This document shows positions 9,535 through 18,189 of a stretch of DNA of 64,000 nucleotides, in pieces. Below the pieces are notes generated by a model. It was not told the origin of the DNA and searched no databases. It was given only the letters and a program-made list of their open reading frames with translations. Origin of the DNA: Glaciecola sp965660625 (lineage in GTDB: Bacteria; Pseudomonadota; Gammaproteobacteria; Enterobacterales; Alteromonadaceae); assembly GCA_965660625.1 (NCBI GenBank), contig CBFIAR010000002.1, positions 1-64,000 of the forward strand, read 5' to 3'. A program made the position numbers and the translations under genes. The first letter of the stretch is position 1. Each line of letters begins with the position of its first letter.

Positions 9535-10752
9535 TTAGGAATACTTATCAATAAACTCAGTAATCAACGGGCGGATATTTTTACGGTACATCGAACCGCT
9601 AAATATTCCATAGTGACCAGCGCCCGGCTGAAGGTGATGCTTGCGCATGTTTTTAGGAATGTTTTGACAAAGATCTTGCGCTGCCTCAGTTTGCCCAATA
9701 CCGCAAATGTCGTCCTCTGCGCCTTCGACAGTAAGCAGGGGCGTGTTGGTGATCGCATTGAAGTCCACTGGCTTGCCGTCGTAAGTAATGGTTCGGTTTG
9801 CTAATTCGTTATTTTTGAACACACGCTCAATCGTTTCTAAATAAAATTCAGCAGGCATATCGAGAACAGCCATGTATTCATCGTAGAATGCTCTAAACCG
9901 CTCACTGTCCTCATGTTCACCAAACAACAGATTTTGGAAGTATTTTTGGTGCTTTTTAAGGTGGGCTTCTTTGTTCATAGAAATGAACCCACCCAACTGC
10001 ATAAACCCAGGATAAACTTCACGACCTTCGCCGGGGTAACCGACGGGTACTTTCATAATAGCGACATTTTCAAACCAACTCATTGGGTGCTCGTTTGAAA
10101 AATCATTCACGCGAGTTGGATTTTTACTAATATCTATTGGACCAGCCATCAATGTCAGGGACTTCGGGATATTAGGACTGTTGTCTTGTGCCATTACAGC
10201 GGTTGCAATTAATGCTTGAACAGTCGGCTGGCAGATGGCAATTAAATGTGTTTGTGGGCCTAAATGATCCATCATATCAATCAAATAGCGGACATAACAA
10301 TCGAATGAGAACGGGCCCTCTTCTAATGGTACTTCACGCGCGTCCAACCAATCCGTAATATAAACTTCATGATTTGGCAATAAAGCTTCTACCGTTCCTT
10401 TCAATAAGGTTGAGTGATGCCCAGAAAGAGGTGCGACGAGCAGTACTTTATCTTTGTCAGTTTGCCCTGCTTTATTAAAATGAATCAGGTTGCAAAATGG
10501 CTTTGAAAATACAATTTCATCTTGCACTTTAACGGCTTTGCCTTTTACATCAATTGAAGTGATATTAAAGCCCAGTTTGTCATAACGTTGGGTTACTCTC
10601 ATTGCTGATTCGAGTGTCGCGCTTGCAATGCGTCCGCTCCAAGTTTGCGAATAGGGGTTGCTGGGATGTGAAATAAGCTCATTAACTAAGCGAAAACCTT
10701 CACTCATTAACTGTCCACTTTTTGCAAAATAATCGTATGCTTGATAATTCAT
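9535..10752 (-). CDS. phaZ: intracellular polyhydroxyalkanoate depolymerase
   Basis: This cytoplasmic enzyme mobilises stored PHA from native granules, releasing hydroxyacids or hydroxyacyl-CoA. The 405-aa product has no signal peptide and matches the PhaZ1-type intracellular family. The nucleophile is the Cys in IAICQPTVQAL, used instead of Ser as in PHA synthases. The Asp in EDDICG and the His in GAGHYG complete the triad. AGGAG lies five to six bases before the ATG at 10752, so this start is preferred over an upstream one at 10794. It is the last gene of the minus-strand PHA group and is followed by a strong terminator. Confidence 0.92.
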   Translation of the reverse strand: MNYQAYDYFAKSGQLMSEGFRLVNELISHPSNPYSQTWSGRIASATLESAMRVTQRYDKLGFNITSIDVKGKAVKVQDEIVFSKPFCNLIHFNKAGQTDKDKVLLVAPLSGHHSTLLKGTVEALLPNHEVYITDWLDAREVPLEEGPFSFDCYVRYLIDMMDHLGPQTHLIAICQPTVQALIATAVMAQDNSPNIPKSLTLMAGPIDISKNPTRVNDFSNEHPMSWFENVAIMKVPVGYPGEGREVYPGFMQLGGFISMNKEAHLKKHQKYFQNLLFGEHEDSERFRAFYDEYMAVLDMPAEFYLETIERVFKNNELANRTITYDGKPVDFNAITNTPLLTVEGAEDDICGIGQTEAAQDLCQNIPKNMRKHHLQPGAGHYGIFSGSMYRKNIRPLITEFIDKYS

Positions 10753-10830
10753 CACGTCTCCTAGTACTTCAGTGCCAGCAACGGCGTTGGGCAAACTTTA
10801 GATAACTACGCTCAACAGTTCTTGCTGGGT

Positions 10831-10879
10831 AAAAAAAACTCCAAGCGCCTAGACCATTACATCCTTGCGATTGGAGTTG
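10831..10879 (-). terminator. rho-independent terminator of the phasin genes
   Basis: On the minus strand AACTCCAA pairs with TTGGAGTT across an imperfect inner stem. The hairpin is followed directly by a run of eight T residues, a typical intrinsic terminator between the phasin genes and phaZ. Confidence 0.72.
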
Positions 10880-10925
10880 ATTTATATAGTATACAAACCA
10901 TATCGGTGTGTATAGATAGAGCTCA

Positions 10926-11276
10926 TTACTTAACTTTAGCAGCCGCGCTCATTTTAGCCGTCATCTCTTCACTCAAGCCTTTTAGCATTTCTCCAGCTTT
11001 AGTTTGAGCACCAGAAACTAGGGTATATGTTTCTTTTGCTGCTTCAGTGACTGTTTGCTGTAAACCTTCTAAATAGGCTTTTTGCGCTTCAGCAAGGCTA
11101 GTGATGTCTTTCTGCTGACTCGCATTTTCAGCAAATGAAACGCCGCCGCTTAAAAGTGTTGAGAAAAGTGCATTCTGTTTTTCAGCAAGAGCTTGAAGAG
11201 TAGACATATTTAATGTCGCTAATTCAGTAACAGGCTTCATTGTTTCTTTAAGTTGTTCATTCATTTGGTCTAACAT
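10926..11276 (-). CDS. phaP: phasin family protein
   Basis: Phasins coat PHA granules and control their size and number. This 116-aa protein is almost entirely amphipathic helix. It contains the family pattern of regularly spaced Gln, Ala, Leu and Phe residues (NMSTLQALAEKQNALFSTLL, then SLAEAQKAYLEGL) and has no signal peptide or membrane segment. It lies 35 bases after the larger phasin gene in the same orientation, so the two are probably cotranscribed from the PhaR-controlled promoter upstream of 12016. A terminator follows at 10831-10879. Confidence 0.88.
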   Translation of the reverse strand: MLDQMNEQLKETMKPVTELATLNMSTLQALAEKQNALFSTLLSGGVSFAENASQQKDITSLAEAQKAYLEGLQQTVTEAAKETYTLVSGAQTKAGEMLKGLSEEMTAKMSAAAKVK

Positions 11277-11311
11277 GATATATCTCCAATATTTAGAAAA
11301 TTTAGGGTTAA

Positions 11312-12016
11312 TTAGGCTTTTGTATCAACTTCTGATTGCTTTTCAGGAGTCGATTTCAAATCAGTTGTTTTCATTTTTGCAGGTGCTTTTACTTCTTCAG
11401 CACTTAAGGTTGCAACTGGCTTCGCTGCAGACTTCGGTGCTGGCGTTGCTTTTGTTGCTGGCTGCTGCGCTACTTTTTCTGAAGTTGCCTTCGTGTTGGT
11501 AGCCGCTTTCGCTGTCTGCTTTTCCGTCGTTACCTTTCCAGCATCGCTAGTCGTTTTAACTGCGGCTTTTGGTGTCTTAGCTGAAGTTACAAGCGCCTTG
11601 GCTGTCGCTTTCTTCGCTGGCGTTGCTTTTTTTACTGGCGTTGCTTTTTTCGCCGATGCCGGTGCCGTTGTTACAGTCACTTGTTCTTTAACGGCCTCAG
11701 TTGCTGTCGATATGCCTGACTGCAATGCGTCTGTGTATTTTTTGGAAACAGCGCTCACAGTATTATAGGTAATTTTTGAGTTGCTGGTTAGGCGTTCTCT
11801 AACCGATTCTGCATACACAGATTGGGCCGCTATCATACCTTGCACCTCTGTTTGTTGTGCAACGGTTTGCATTAGTTTGACGCTGTCCTCAACTAGCCCT
11901 GAGAAAAATTGGGTTTGTTGTTTAGTCACAGTTTCTATCGCTTTTATATTAGCGGCGAGCAGCTCATTAACTGGCTGCGATGACTTTTTCATTTGTTCTG
12001 AAAATTGACCAAACAT
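11312..12016 (-). CDS. phasin with Lys/Ala/Thr-rich histone-like tail
   Basis: The first 115 residues of this 234-aa protein form a helical phasin domain (NIKAIETVTKQQTQFFSGLV, QGMIAAQSVYAESVRERL) that should bind the PHA granule surface. Residues of about 120-234 are a low-complexity tail rich in Ala, Lys, Thr and Pro, including KKATPVKKATPAKKATAKA, and become more acidic at the very end. Such tails resemble histone H1. In Pseudomonas PhaF a comparable tail binds DNA and helps distribute granules between daughter cells. A DNA-binding role here is inference. Two putative PhaR operators lie just upstream. Confidence 0.85.
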   Translation of the reverse strand: MFGQFSEQMKKSSQPVNELLAANIKAIETVTKQQTQFFSGLVEDSVKLMQTVAQQTEVQGMIAAQSVYAESVRERLTSNSKITYNTVSAVSKKYTDALQSGISTATEAVKEQVTVTTAPASAKKATPVKKATPAKKATAKALVTSAKTPKAAVKTTSDAGKVTTEKQTAKAATNTKATSEKVAQQPATKATPAPKSAAKPVATLSAEEVKAPAKMKTTDLKSTPEKQSEVDTKA

Positions 12017-12044
12017 ACTCTTTCTCCTGTTTATTTGATAAGGC

Positions 12045-12137
12045 TTTGCTGCGTTGCAACATTTCGTATGTTCAAATAATAGACGTTATCCAGAGAAGAT
12101 CAAGGAATATTTTGCTGCACTGCAACATATTTTTCGT
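12045..12137 (-). promoter_or_regulatory. pair of putative PhaR operators upstream of the phasin genes
   Basis: Two near-identical TGC-rich elements lie between the phasin genes and phaR: TTTGCTGCGTTGCAACATTT at about 12045-12064 and TTTGCTGCACTGCAACATAT at about 12111-12130, 66 bases apart. PhaR is known to bind CTGC/GCAG-type TGC-rich repeats at phasin promoters and to be released by nascent PHA. The position directly upstream of a phasin gene and beside phaR supports autoregulated repression. Confidence 0.6.
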
Positions 12138-12180
12138 GTGAATTGAGGAACAGTAGAGATCTAGAGATTAATTATATGAT

Positions 12181-12612
12181 TTAGCTGCCTTTTTTATTTT
12201 TCGGGTTCAGGTTCCAGCTTGACATATTTTGCTCCATCATTTTTGAAAACATGCCAATAGGACTGTTATCGACCATATTTTTCATTAATCCTTGTACCTT
12301 ATCTTGTTGTGCTATGAACTGCACGATACTCTGCTCGAGATACTGCCTAACAAACACTTCCATATCGCTATCGTAGAATCGAATCAGCTGTTTCAGCAGA
12401 ACATCAGTTAATAGAGACTGTTGTTCGTTGGCTTCTGATTCGCTAATAATTTGCAGAAGCACCGACTTTGTAATATCCACTTCGGTTTTTGAATCAACGA
12501 TCTTAAATTCAGTGCGATCATTTATTAGTATCTTAATAAAATCTAAATTGACGTACTTACTTTGTGAACTGTCGTACAAACGGCGATTCGGATATTTTTT
12601 AATGACGACCAA
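12181..12612 (-). CDS. phaR: polyhydroxyalkanoate synthesis repressor PhaR
   Basis: PhaR represses phasin genes and its own gene and is titrated away from DNA by growing PHA granules. The 143-aa product starts with the highly conserved DNA-binding domain, recognisable by IKKYPNRRLYDSSQSKYV. A PHA accumulation regulator domain follows, with LLTDVLLKQLIRFYDSDMEV and an amphipathic C-terminal helix. It is shorter than some alphaproteobacterial PhaR proteins but of normal length for this group. It is encoded between phaC and the phasin genes, all on the minus strand. Confidence 0.93.
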   Translation of the reverse strand: MVVIKKYPNRRLYDSSQSKYVNLDFIKILINDRTEFKIVDSKTEVDITKSVLLQIISESEANEQQSLLTDVLLKQLIRFYDSDMEVFVRQYLEQSIVQFIAQQDKVQGLMKNMVDNSPIGMFSKMMEQNMSSWNLNPKNKKGS

Positions 12613-12770
12613 GATAACCTCTGAGAAATAGTAAGCAACAAGCGGTGAGACAAAGGCTCCCCTAACGAGCGCAAAATCAAAAGACTCAATTAAGAGTTTT
12701 TAAATTCTAGCTTAATTAACGGAACGTTGCTTGGTATTTCAACTAATACTCTTAAAGTGTTGTCGTTTTA

Positions 12771-14588
12771 CTATTCATCCAAACGTTTTAAGACGTAGTC
12801 TCCAGGGGCATCCATAATAGTCGGATGCTGTTTACTTTGGCCAGGCTGTGGCGCTTTAACCTTGTTACCAGAAGTCGATTGCATCCACTGATGCCAGTCT
12901 GGCCACCATGAACCTTTTTGCTCTTTAGCGCCATCAAACCAATCTTGCGCCGAATCAGGCAGTTCGTCATTTAGCCAATGGGGATATTTACCCCCTTCGA
13001 TCGGGTTAATCACCCCCGCTAAATGGCCGGAACCTGCGAGCACAAAACGACTCTCACCCGACACTAATTTAGTTCCTTTGTAAGCTCCTTGCCAAAGAAC
13101 GATGTGATCAGCAACAGTAGATAAAAAGTAGCTGGGCATATCAATTTTGCCTAAATCAATCGGCACTCCATCAATAATAACGGCGCCAGGGTCCTTTAGT
13201 TTGTTTTCCCAATAGGTGGTGCGCATATATTGTGTGAAGCATGCTGCTGGGATGTTGGTGGCATCACTATTCCAATACAATATATCAAATGGCGCAGGGT
13301 CTTTACCCTTAAGGTAATTCTCTATAAAAAATGACCAAAATAAGTTGTTTTCACGCAGTAGACTGAAGCTCATGCCGATTATTCGGCCATCAAATACGCC
13401 TTTTAATTCCGCGTTCTTCTCAATCATCGGCAACATGTCTTCAGAGAAGTAATTTCCAACTTCGCCAGGCTCACTAAAGTCTAGCAAGGTCGTTAAAAAA
13501 GTGAGCGAAGCGATTGAATCGTCATTAATGGCCCGTAAATAGGCAGCGGTCATTGCCAGCAAAGTACCGCCAACGCAAAATCCGGTTAAATTGACCTTTT
13601 TTTGGTTCGTTATGGCTTTTACCTGCTCAATTGCCGCAAGTGGGCCTTTGCGCATGTAATCTTCGAAGTCATTGTCTGCTAACTTGGATGTGGGGTTTAC
13701 CCAAGAAATCATGAATACTGAATAGCCTGCATTCAGCAAGCCCATTACCATCGACTTCTTCTCATCCAGATCAAGAACATAGTATTTGTTAATAAACGGT
13801 GGGGTTATCAGCACTGGCACTTGATAGTGCTTTTTTTGAATGGGAGTGTAATGAATAAGCTGAATAAGTTCGTTTTGAAATACAACCTTTCCGGGTGTAT
13901 AGGCTAAATTTTCACCTAATTTAAAAGCATCGCTGTCAGACTGTCGCATTTTGAATGCTTCCAAAGGACTTTTTTCTAAGTCCTCAAGAAAGTTCTGCAT
14001 ACCTTTAACTAAATTTTGACCTTTACTGTTGATAACTTCCTCACAAACCTCTGGGTTTGTTAGTACAAAATTAGTCGGTGAGAGCGAATTCACATACTGG
14101 CGAGTAAAAAATTTGGCTTGCTTTGCCGCTTTTTCATCACTGAACTCAATTGCATCGATCATGTTGCTGAGCATATCGGCATTAGCTAAATAAGATTCTT
14201 TTATGTACCGAAATACCGGGTTTTTTTCCCAATCACTGTGCGCAAACCTCCGGTCATTGGTTTTTTCTTTTGATGCAGCGGCTGCCGGATTTTCGGTTTT
14301 GTTGTTTTCGGCTAAGCTCTGTCCCAACATTGCTTTAGAAGCTTGTTGCCACAAATCAGTTTGTTTTTGCATGTATTGCATTTGCTGTTGAATGAGTTTA
14401 TTCGAATCAACTTTAATATCGCCGTTTAACAAGGCTGCTAACTTTTGCGGGTCAAACATCCCCGGCACCGATGCTCCGGCGCCTTCTGCTGTTTTGTTTG
14501 TTCTTGTTAACACCTCTTGAGCCAGTGCATTAAATACGGTCGCATATTTTTCTATATACGCTAAAACTTCGGTTTCATCCGTACTCAT
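12771..14588 (-). CDS. phaC: class I polyhydroxyalkanoate synthase
   Basis: PhaC polymerises (R)-3-hydroxyacyl-CoA to PHA at the granule surface. The 605-aa size fits a class I enzyme. The lipase-like box GFCVGG holds the nucleophile Cys (residue 338 from this start). The Asp in ADHIVLW (494) and the His in GSGHLAG (522) complete the triad, and the N-terminal PhaC domain is intact. Two ATGs lie six bases apart. GGAG is one base from the first and seven from the second, so I use 14588. The gene is preceded by the small DUF6489 gene with a gap of about 20 bases and was probably transcribed with it. Confidence 0.95.
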   Translation of the reverse strand: MSTDETEVLAYIEKYATVFNALAQEVLTRTNKTAEGAGASVPGMFDPQKLAALLNGDIKVDSNKLIQQQMQYMQKQTDLWQQASKAMLGQSLAENNKTENPAAAASKEKTNDRRFAHSDWEKNPVFRYIKESYLANADMLSNMIDAIEFSDEKAAKQAKFFTRQYVNSLSPTNFVLTNPEVCEEVINSKGQNLVKGMQNFLEDLEKSPLEAFKMRQSDSDAFKLGENLAYTPGKVVFQNELIQLIHYTPIQKKHYQVPVLITPPFINKYYVLDLDEKKSMVMGLLNAGYSVFMISWVNPTSKLADNDFEDYMRKGPLAAIEQVKAITNQKKVNLTGFCVGGTLLAMTAAYLRAINDDSIASLTFLTTLLDFSEPGEVGNYFSEDMLPMIEKNAELKGVFDGRIIGMSFSLLRENNLFWSFFIENYLKGKDPAPFDILYWNSDATNIPAACFTQYMRTTYWENKLKDPGAVIIDGVPIDLGKIDMPSYFLSTVADHIVLWQGAYKGTKLVSGESRFVLAGSGHLAGVINPIEGGKYPHWLNDELPDSAQDWFDGAKEQKGSWWPDWHQWMQSTSGNKVKAPQPGQSKQHPTIMDAPGDYVLKRLDE

Positions 14589-14607
14589 ATTCATTCTCCA
14601 TTCTATG

Positions 14608-14847
14608 CTAGTCGGACTTTTTCTGTCCTTTTAAAAAACCGTCCATCATTTTTTGGTAGGCAGTAAAGCCTGTGAGTCCATTTTCTAGTGATGGTTTGAT
14701 GAATGTTTCAAAGGCTTTCTGTGGATCCTGCGCGCATTTCTCTGCGAGTTCTTCTGTTATCGTTGTGTGCAGTTGACTAAAATCTGGAAGTCCAAAGATT
14801 TCGCGTGCTTCGGCAGGACTCAGTTCTAATTCAATTTTGACTTTCAT
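14608..14847 (-). CDS. DUF6489 family small protein
   Basis: This 79-aa acidic and helical protein starts with MKVKIELELSPAEAREIFGL, the hallmark of a small family found next to PHA synthase genes (DUF6489, by my recollection). Its ATG follows GGAGAA at a good distance. It probably heads the phaC transcript. A granule-associated or synthase-accessory role is suggested only by location, since no catalytic motif is visible. Confidence 0.75.
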   Translation of the reverse strand: MKVKIELELSPAEAREIFGLPDFSQLHTTITEELAEKCAQDPQKAFETFIKPSLENGLTGFTAYQKMMDGFLKGQKKSD

Positions 14848-15237
14848 AGGATTTTCTCCAGAATGACCTAATGCAAATTAAACAGTTTAGTACAAATAGA
14901 CAGCATTTTTATCAAGATTCTTTTCATCAACAGCTCGTCAAATTATCAACGATGATAGCGTATTTTATTGTTGCTGAACTTTTAGCCTATGCCGCGGCCT
15001 AAACAATGTCTATAGTTTTCGACTATTGTAGTAGGTTAATTCTGCATTCTCATGCACTTAGTTATGTTTAACAGCGCATGGGGCTCTATTTATTTAATAG
15101 ATGGACGACTCACTAGACTAACAAAACCTCTCGCTTAGCGACAATATACGATTACAACGCGGCAATTTATCACTAGAATGCGCTATAAAGTAAATTGAAT
15201 AAACACGCATCAAAACTCATAAAGAGAAAAAAACGCT
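14848..15237. other. intergenic region between the PHA operon and PBP1b
   Basis: This 390-base divergent gap must carry the promoters of the DUF6489-phaC transcript and of the PBP1b gene. It is A/T-rich. I found no clear copy of the PhaR-type repeat seen at 12045-12137, no hairpin terminator and no small gene. Confidence 0.45.
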
Positions 15238-17571
15238 TTGAAGATTAAAGAATTACCTCTATTGCCCTTTAGGTGGCTAAAACGCCACTTTTGGAAACTG
15301 TTCATTGTTGCTTTAGCCGCCTCTGTATCCTATGTGATCTATGTTGATGCTCAAGTAAAACAACGATTTGAGGGCAACAAGTGGCAAGTGCCTGCGCAAA
15401 TATTTGCACGCCCATTAACGCTGCAAGTCAAACAAGAGATTACAATTGGGGAAGTAAAAGATGAATTGAGCTTATTGGGATATAGGCGAGTTTCTAGTGC
15501 GAAATTGACAGGTGAGTATCAGACCTATTCAAATCAACTTCGCATACAACGTAGAGCCTTTCATTTTCCAAATGGTTATGAACCAGAGCGAGATATACGC
15601 ATTACTTGGCAAGACGAACGTATTGCTAAAATCGAATATTTACTAGGGACAGGTACTCATCCAACGGCAAAGTCGATTGCATTGACGCGCCTAGAACCTT
15701 GGTTAGTGTCTCGCTTAGTGAATGGGCTTGAAGAAGACCGCATGTTGGTTGGTAAGGAGGACATTCCCTTATTATTACAAAAAGCATTGGTGATCGTTGA
15801 AGACCGCGATTTTTATCAGCATCATGGTGTTGCACCAACATCGATCATTCGCGCGTTTTTTGCAAATATCGTCGCAGGCAGAACGGTACAAGGTGGCAGC
15901 ACTTTAACTCAACAGTTAGCCAAGAACTTCTTTTTGACCCGAGAGCGCTCCTACATTCGAAAGGCTAAAGAAGCGGTCATGGCATTAGTGATAGACGCTA
16001 GATATTCGAAGGAAGAAATCATTAATGCCTATATAAATGAAGTATTTCTTGGGCAAAATGGCGCGGTAGCAGTTCATGGGTTTGGTTTGGCAAGTCACTT
16101 TTATTTTGACAAACCACTACCTGAACTCTCTGTTCCTGAAATAGCAACGTTGATAGGCTTGGTAAAAGGGCCGTCGTTTTACTCGCCCAGTAAACACCCT
16201 CAACGTGCGTTAGAGCGTCGTAATGTTGTGTTGCGCTTGCTGTTTGAAGCCAACGAGATTACTAGCAAAGATTATGCGGGTTTTGTCGCTGCGCCTTTGA
16301 ATACCGCGAGTAGTGAAAGTTTAGCCAGTGGCAAGCATCCCGCCTTTATGGATAAAGTGCGTGACGAACTCAATACTGTGATTAGCCGTCGGTCAGAGCA
16401 ATTATCAGGGGTAAAACTTTATACAACCTTAGATATAAACGCGCAGCGTCGCGCGGAAGCGGCAGTGAAAGAGCAAGTTGATAGTATCGCAAAAAAACGT
16501 GACCAAGCAGACTTAGAAGCGGCAATGGTTGTCTCTGATGTTCAAAGTGGTGAAATTAGAGCCATAGTGGGTGGTAAAACAGCTGGATTTAGCGGCTTCA
16601 ACCGTGCCTTGAATGCTTACCGTCCTATTGGCTCTTTGGTCAAGCCGGCGGTTTATTTATCAGCACTAGAGGACCCAGTGCATTACAATTTAGCGACTAT
16701 GCTTGAAGATACTCCAGTTAAAATGCGCAGTACCGGCGGTCAGTATTGGGAGCCGTTAAATGCCGATAAAAAATTTCGTGGGCAAGTATCTTTAATTGAA
16801 GCGCTGACCAAATCATATAATGTGCCAAGCGTAAAATTAGGTATAGCAGTTGGTTTAGAGGAAGTGGCTTACACAATTAATCGTCTTGGTGTTGATAAAG
16901 ACATAACGCTAGTGCCTGCGCTTACTCTCGGAGCTATTGATTTATCTCCTTTGCAGGTCAATCAAATGTATCAAACCATTGCCAATAATGGGGTTATGAA
17001 TCAACTGCATAGCTTAACAGCGGTGACATCAAACGAAAATGAACTACTGTATTTGCGCGACGTTGCAAGTGAAATTAGAGCCGATGAATCGGCGACGTAT
17101 TTAATTAATTATGCACTGCATAAGGTTACGCTTGAAGGCACAGCAAAAGCGGTAAGAAAGACTTTTCCAAATATCAATATGGCAGGAAAAACCGGCACAA
17201 CAAATGATTATAGAGACAGTTGGTTTGCGGGCTTTGACCGAAACTTAGTGACCAGCGTGTGGATGGGCTCGGACGATAATGCGCCTGTTAATCTATCGGG
17301 TGCAAGCGGCGCAATGCAGGTTTTTATTGCTTTTCAGAAGAGGCAGTCACCTAAAAACCTATCTCGACGCTTTCCTGAAGGTCTCGGTATAGTGCATTTT
17401 GATGCTATAACAGGACAGCTTTCAGCGCCTAGTTGTGGTGATATTCTAAGTGTTCCCGCAATTCTCAGCGCGCTACCCGAAACTGCTCGCGGCTGTAATG
17501 GCCAACCCGCCGTTAGAATGCAGCCTAAAAAGAAACCCAAGTCGTTCTGGGAGAAGCTGTTCGGAGAGTAA
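15238..17571 (+). CDS. mrcB: bifunctional penicillin-binding protein 1b
   Basis: PBP1b polymerises lipid II and cross-links peptidoglycan. The 777-aa protein has a short cytoplasmic N-terminus, one membrane segment (LFIVALAASVSYVIYV), a UB2H-like region at about residues 60-140, then a GT51 glycosyltransferase domain with the catalytic Glu in VEDRDFYQHHG near residue 187 and QGGSTLTQQLAKN. The transpeptidase domain shows the active-site Ser in GSLVKP (about 465), SYN in TKSYNVPS, and GKTGTTNDYRDSW (about 649). The apparent start is a TTG after an A/G-rich stretch (AAAGAGAAAA), which is unusual. No earlier ATG fits. Confidence 0.94.
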   Translation: MKIKELPLLPFRWLKRHFWKLFIVALAASVSYVIYVDAQVKQRFEGNKWQVPAQIFARPLTLQVKQEITIGEVKDELSLLGYRRVSSAKLTGEYQTYSNQLRIQRRAFHFPNGYEPERDIRITWQDERIAKIEYLLGTGTHPTAKSIALTRLEPWLVSRLVNGLEEDRMLVGKEDIPLLLQKALVIVEDRDFYQHHGVAPTSIIRAFFANIVAGRTVQGGSTLTQQLAKNFFLTRERSYIRKAKEAVMALVIDARYSKEEIINAYINEVFLGQNGAVAVHGFGLASHFYFDKPLPELSVPEIATLIGLVKGPSFYSPSKHPQRALERRNVVLRLLFEANEITSKDYAGFVAAPLNTASSESLASGKHPAFMDKVRDELNTVISRRSEQLSGVKLYTTLDINAQRRAEAAVKEQVDSIAKKRDQADLEAAMVVSDVQSGEIRAIVGGKTAGFSGFNRALNAYRPIGSLVKPAVYLSALEDPVHYNLATMLEDTPVKMRSTGGQYWEPLNADKKFRGQVSLIEALTKSYNVPSVKLGIAVGLEEVAYTINRLGVDKDITLVPALTLGAIDLSPLQVNQMYQTIANNGVMNQLHSLTAVTSNENELLYLRDVASEIRADESATYLINYALHKVTLEGTAKAVRKTFPNINMAGKTGTTNDYRDSWFAGFDRNLVTSVWMGSDDNAPVNLSGASGAMQVFIAFQKRQSPKNLSRRFPEGLGIVHFDAITGQLSAPSCGDILSVPAILSALPETARGCNGQPAVRMQPKKKPKSFWEKLFGE

Positions 17572-17646
17572 CGCCAACGGTATTTCTTGCCTCATGTATC
17601 AGCTGTAATGTAATTAACACTGCCCCCTTTATTTTTGTAATGCTAC

Positions 17647-17692
17647 TGCGTCCTTATGGGGCGAATACTTCTAATTGCACCATTGTGGTGCT
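17647..17692 (+). promoter_or_regulatory. two NtrC-like sites upstream of glnK
   Basis: TGCACCATTGTGGTGCT at 17676-17692 is an almost perfect NtrC dyad (consensus TGCAC-N7-GTGCA). A weaker copy, TGCGTCCTTATGGGGCG, lies at 17647-17663, with centres 29 bases apart (about three helical turns), the usual arrangement of tandem NtrC enhancer sites. Both lie about 70-110 bases upstream of the sigma-54-like promoter of glnK-amtB. Confidence 0.7.
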
Positions 17693-17755
17693 CATCTGCA
17701 TGTCTATAACGATAAAATAATCCTTATGTTACTGATTTAAAAGACTATTAACTAT

Positions 17756-17771
17756 TGGCATTGGTCTTGAA
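17756..17771 (+). promoter_or_regulatory. sigma-54-like promoter of glnK-amtB
   Basis: TTGGCATTGGTCTTGA has the -24 GG and, ten bases later, a -12 element reading GA where GC is canonical. The first half (TGGCA) and the TTG are exact. The imperfect -12 lowers confidence, but the upstream NtrC-like sites and the glnK-amtB genes downstream support it. Confidence 0.55.
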
Positions 17772-17820
17772 TAACGAATTGGAACTACATTATTTTTTTT
17801 ACATTACGCAGGAGCATACT

Positions 17821-18159
17821 ATGAAATTAGTCACCGCAATCATTAAGCCATTTAAGCTTGATGATGTTCGTGAAGCAATCTCTGAAATCGGTATTGATGG
17901 TTTGACCGTCACCGAAGTGAAGGGGTTTGGTCGTCAAAAAGGTCACACTGAGCTTTATCGTGGCGCCGAATATCAAGTTGATTTTTTACCTAAAGTTAAA
18001 CTTGAAATCGCAATAAATGATGATCAGGTCGAGCGTTTGGTTGAAGCCATTGTTGGCGCAGCTAAAACAGGCAAAATTGGTGACGGCAAAGTGTTCGTCT
18101 ATGACTTAGAACAAGCAGTGCGTATTCGTACTGGCGAAGCAGACGCTGACGCTCTGTAA
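17821..18159 (+). CDS. glnK: nitrogen regulatory protein PII, GlnK
   Basis: GlnK senses 2-oxoglutarate, ATP and glutamine status and blocks AmtB when nitrogen is sufficient. The 112-aa product is the exact PII length, with T-loop Tyr51 in YRGAEY (the uridylylation site) and the B-loop TGKIGDGKVFV. The upstream frame continues 66 bases further, but GGAG lies seven bases before the ATG at 17821 and the family always starts MKLVTAIIKPFK. Gene pairing with amtB, 30 bases apart, makes GlnK the right name rather than GlnB. Confidence 0.97.
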   Translation: MKLVTAIIKPFKLDDVREAISEIGIDGLTVTEVKGFGRQKGHTELYRGAEYQVDFLPKVKLEIAINDDQVERLVEAIVGAAKTGKIGDGKVFVYDLEQAVRIRTGEADADAL

Positions 18160-18189
18160 GTCGCGCAGCCAGAAAACCGGAGAACAAAA

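Noticed and set aside
11493..11768. Hydrophobic plus-strand frame opposite the phasin tail
   Set aside because: It is the antisense reading of the Ala/Lys/Thr repeat tail, and its Val/Ala/Phe-rich sequence follows from that repeat.
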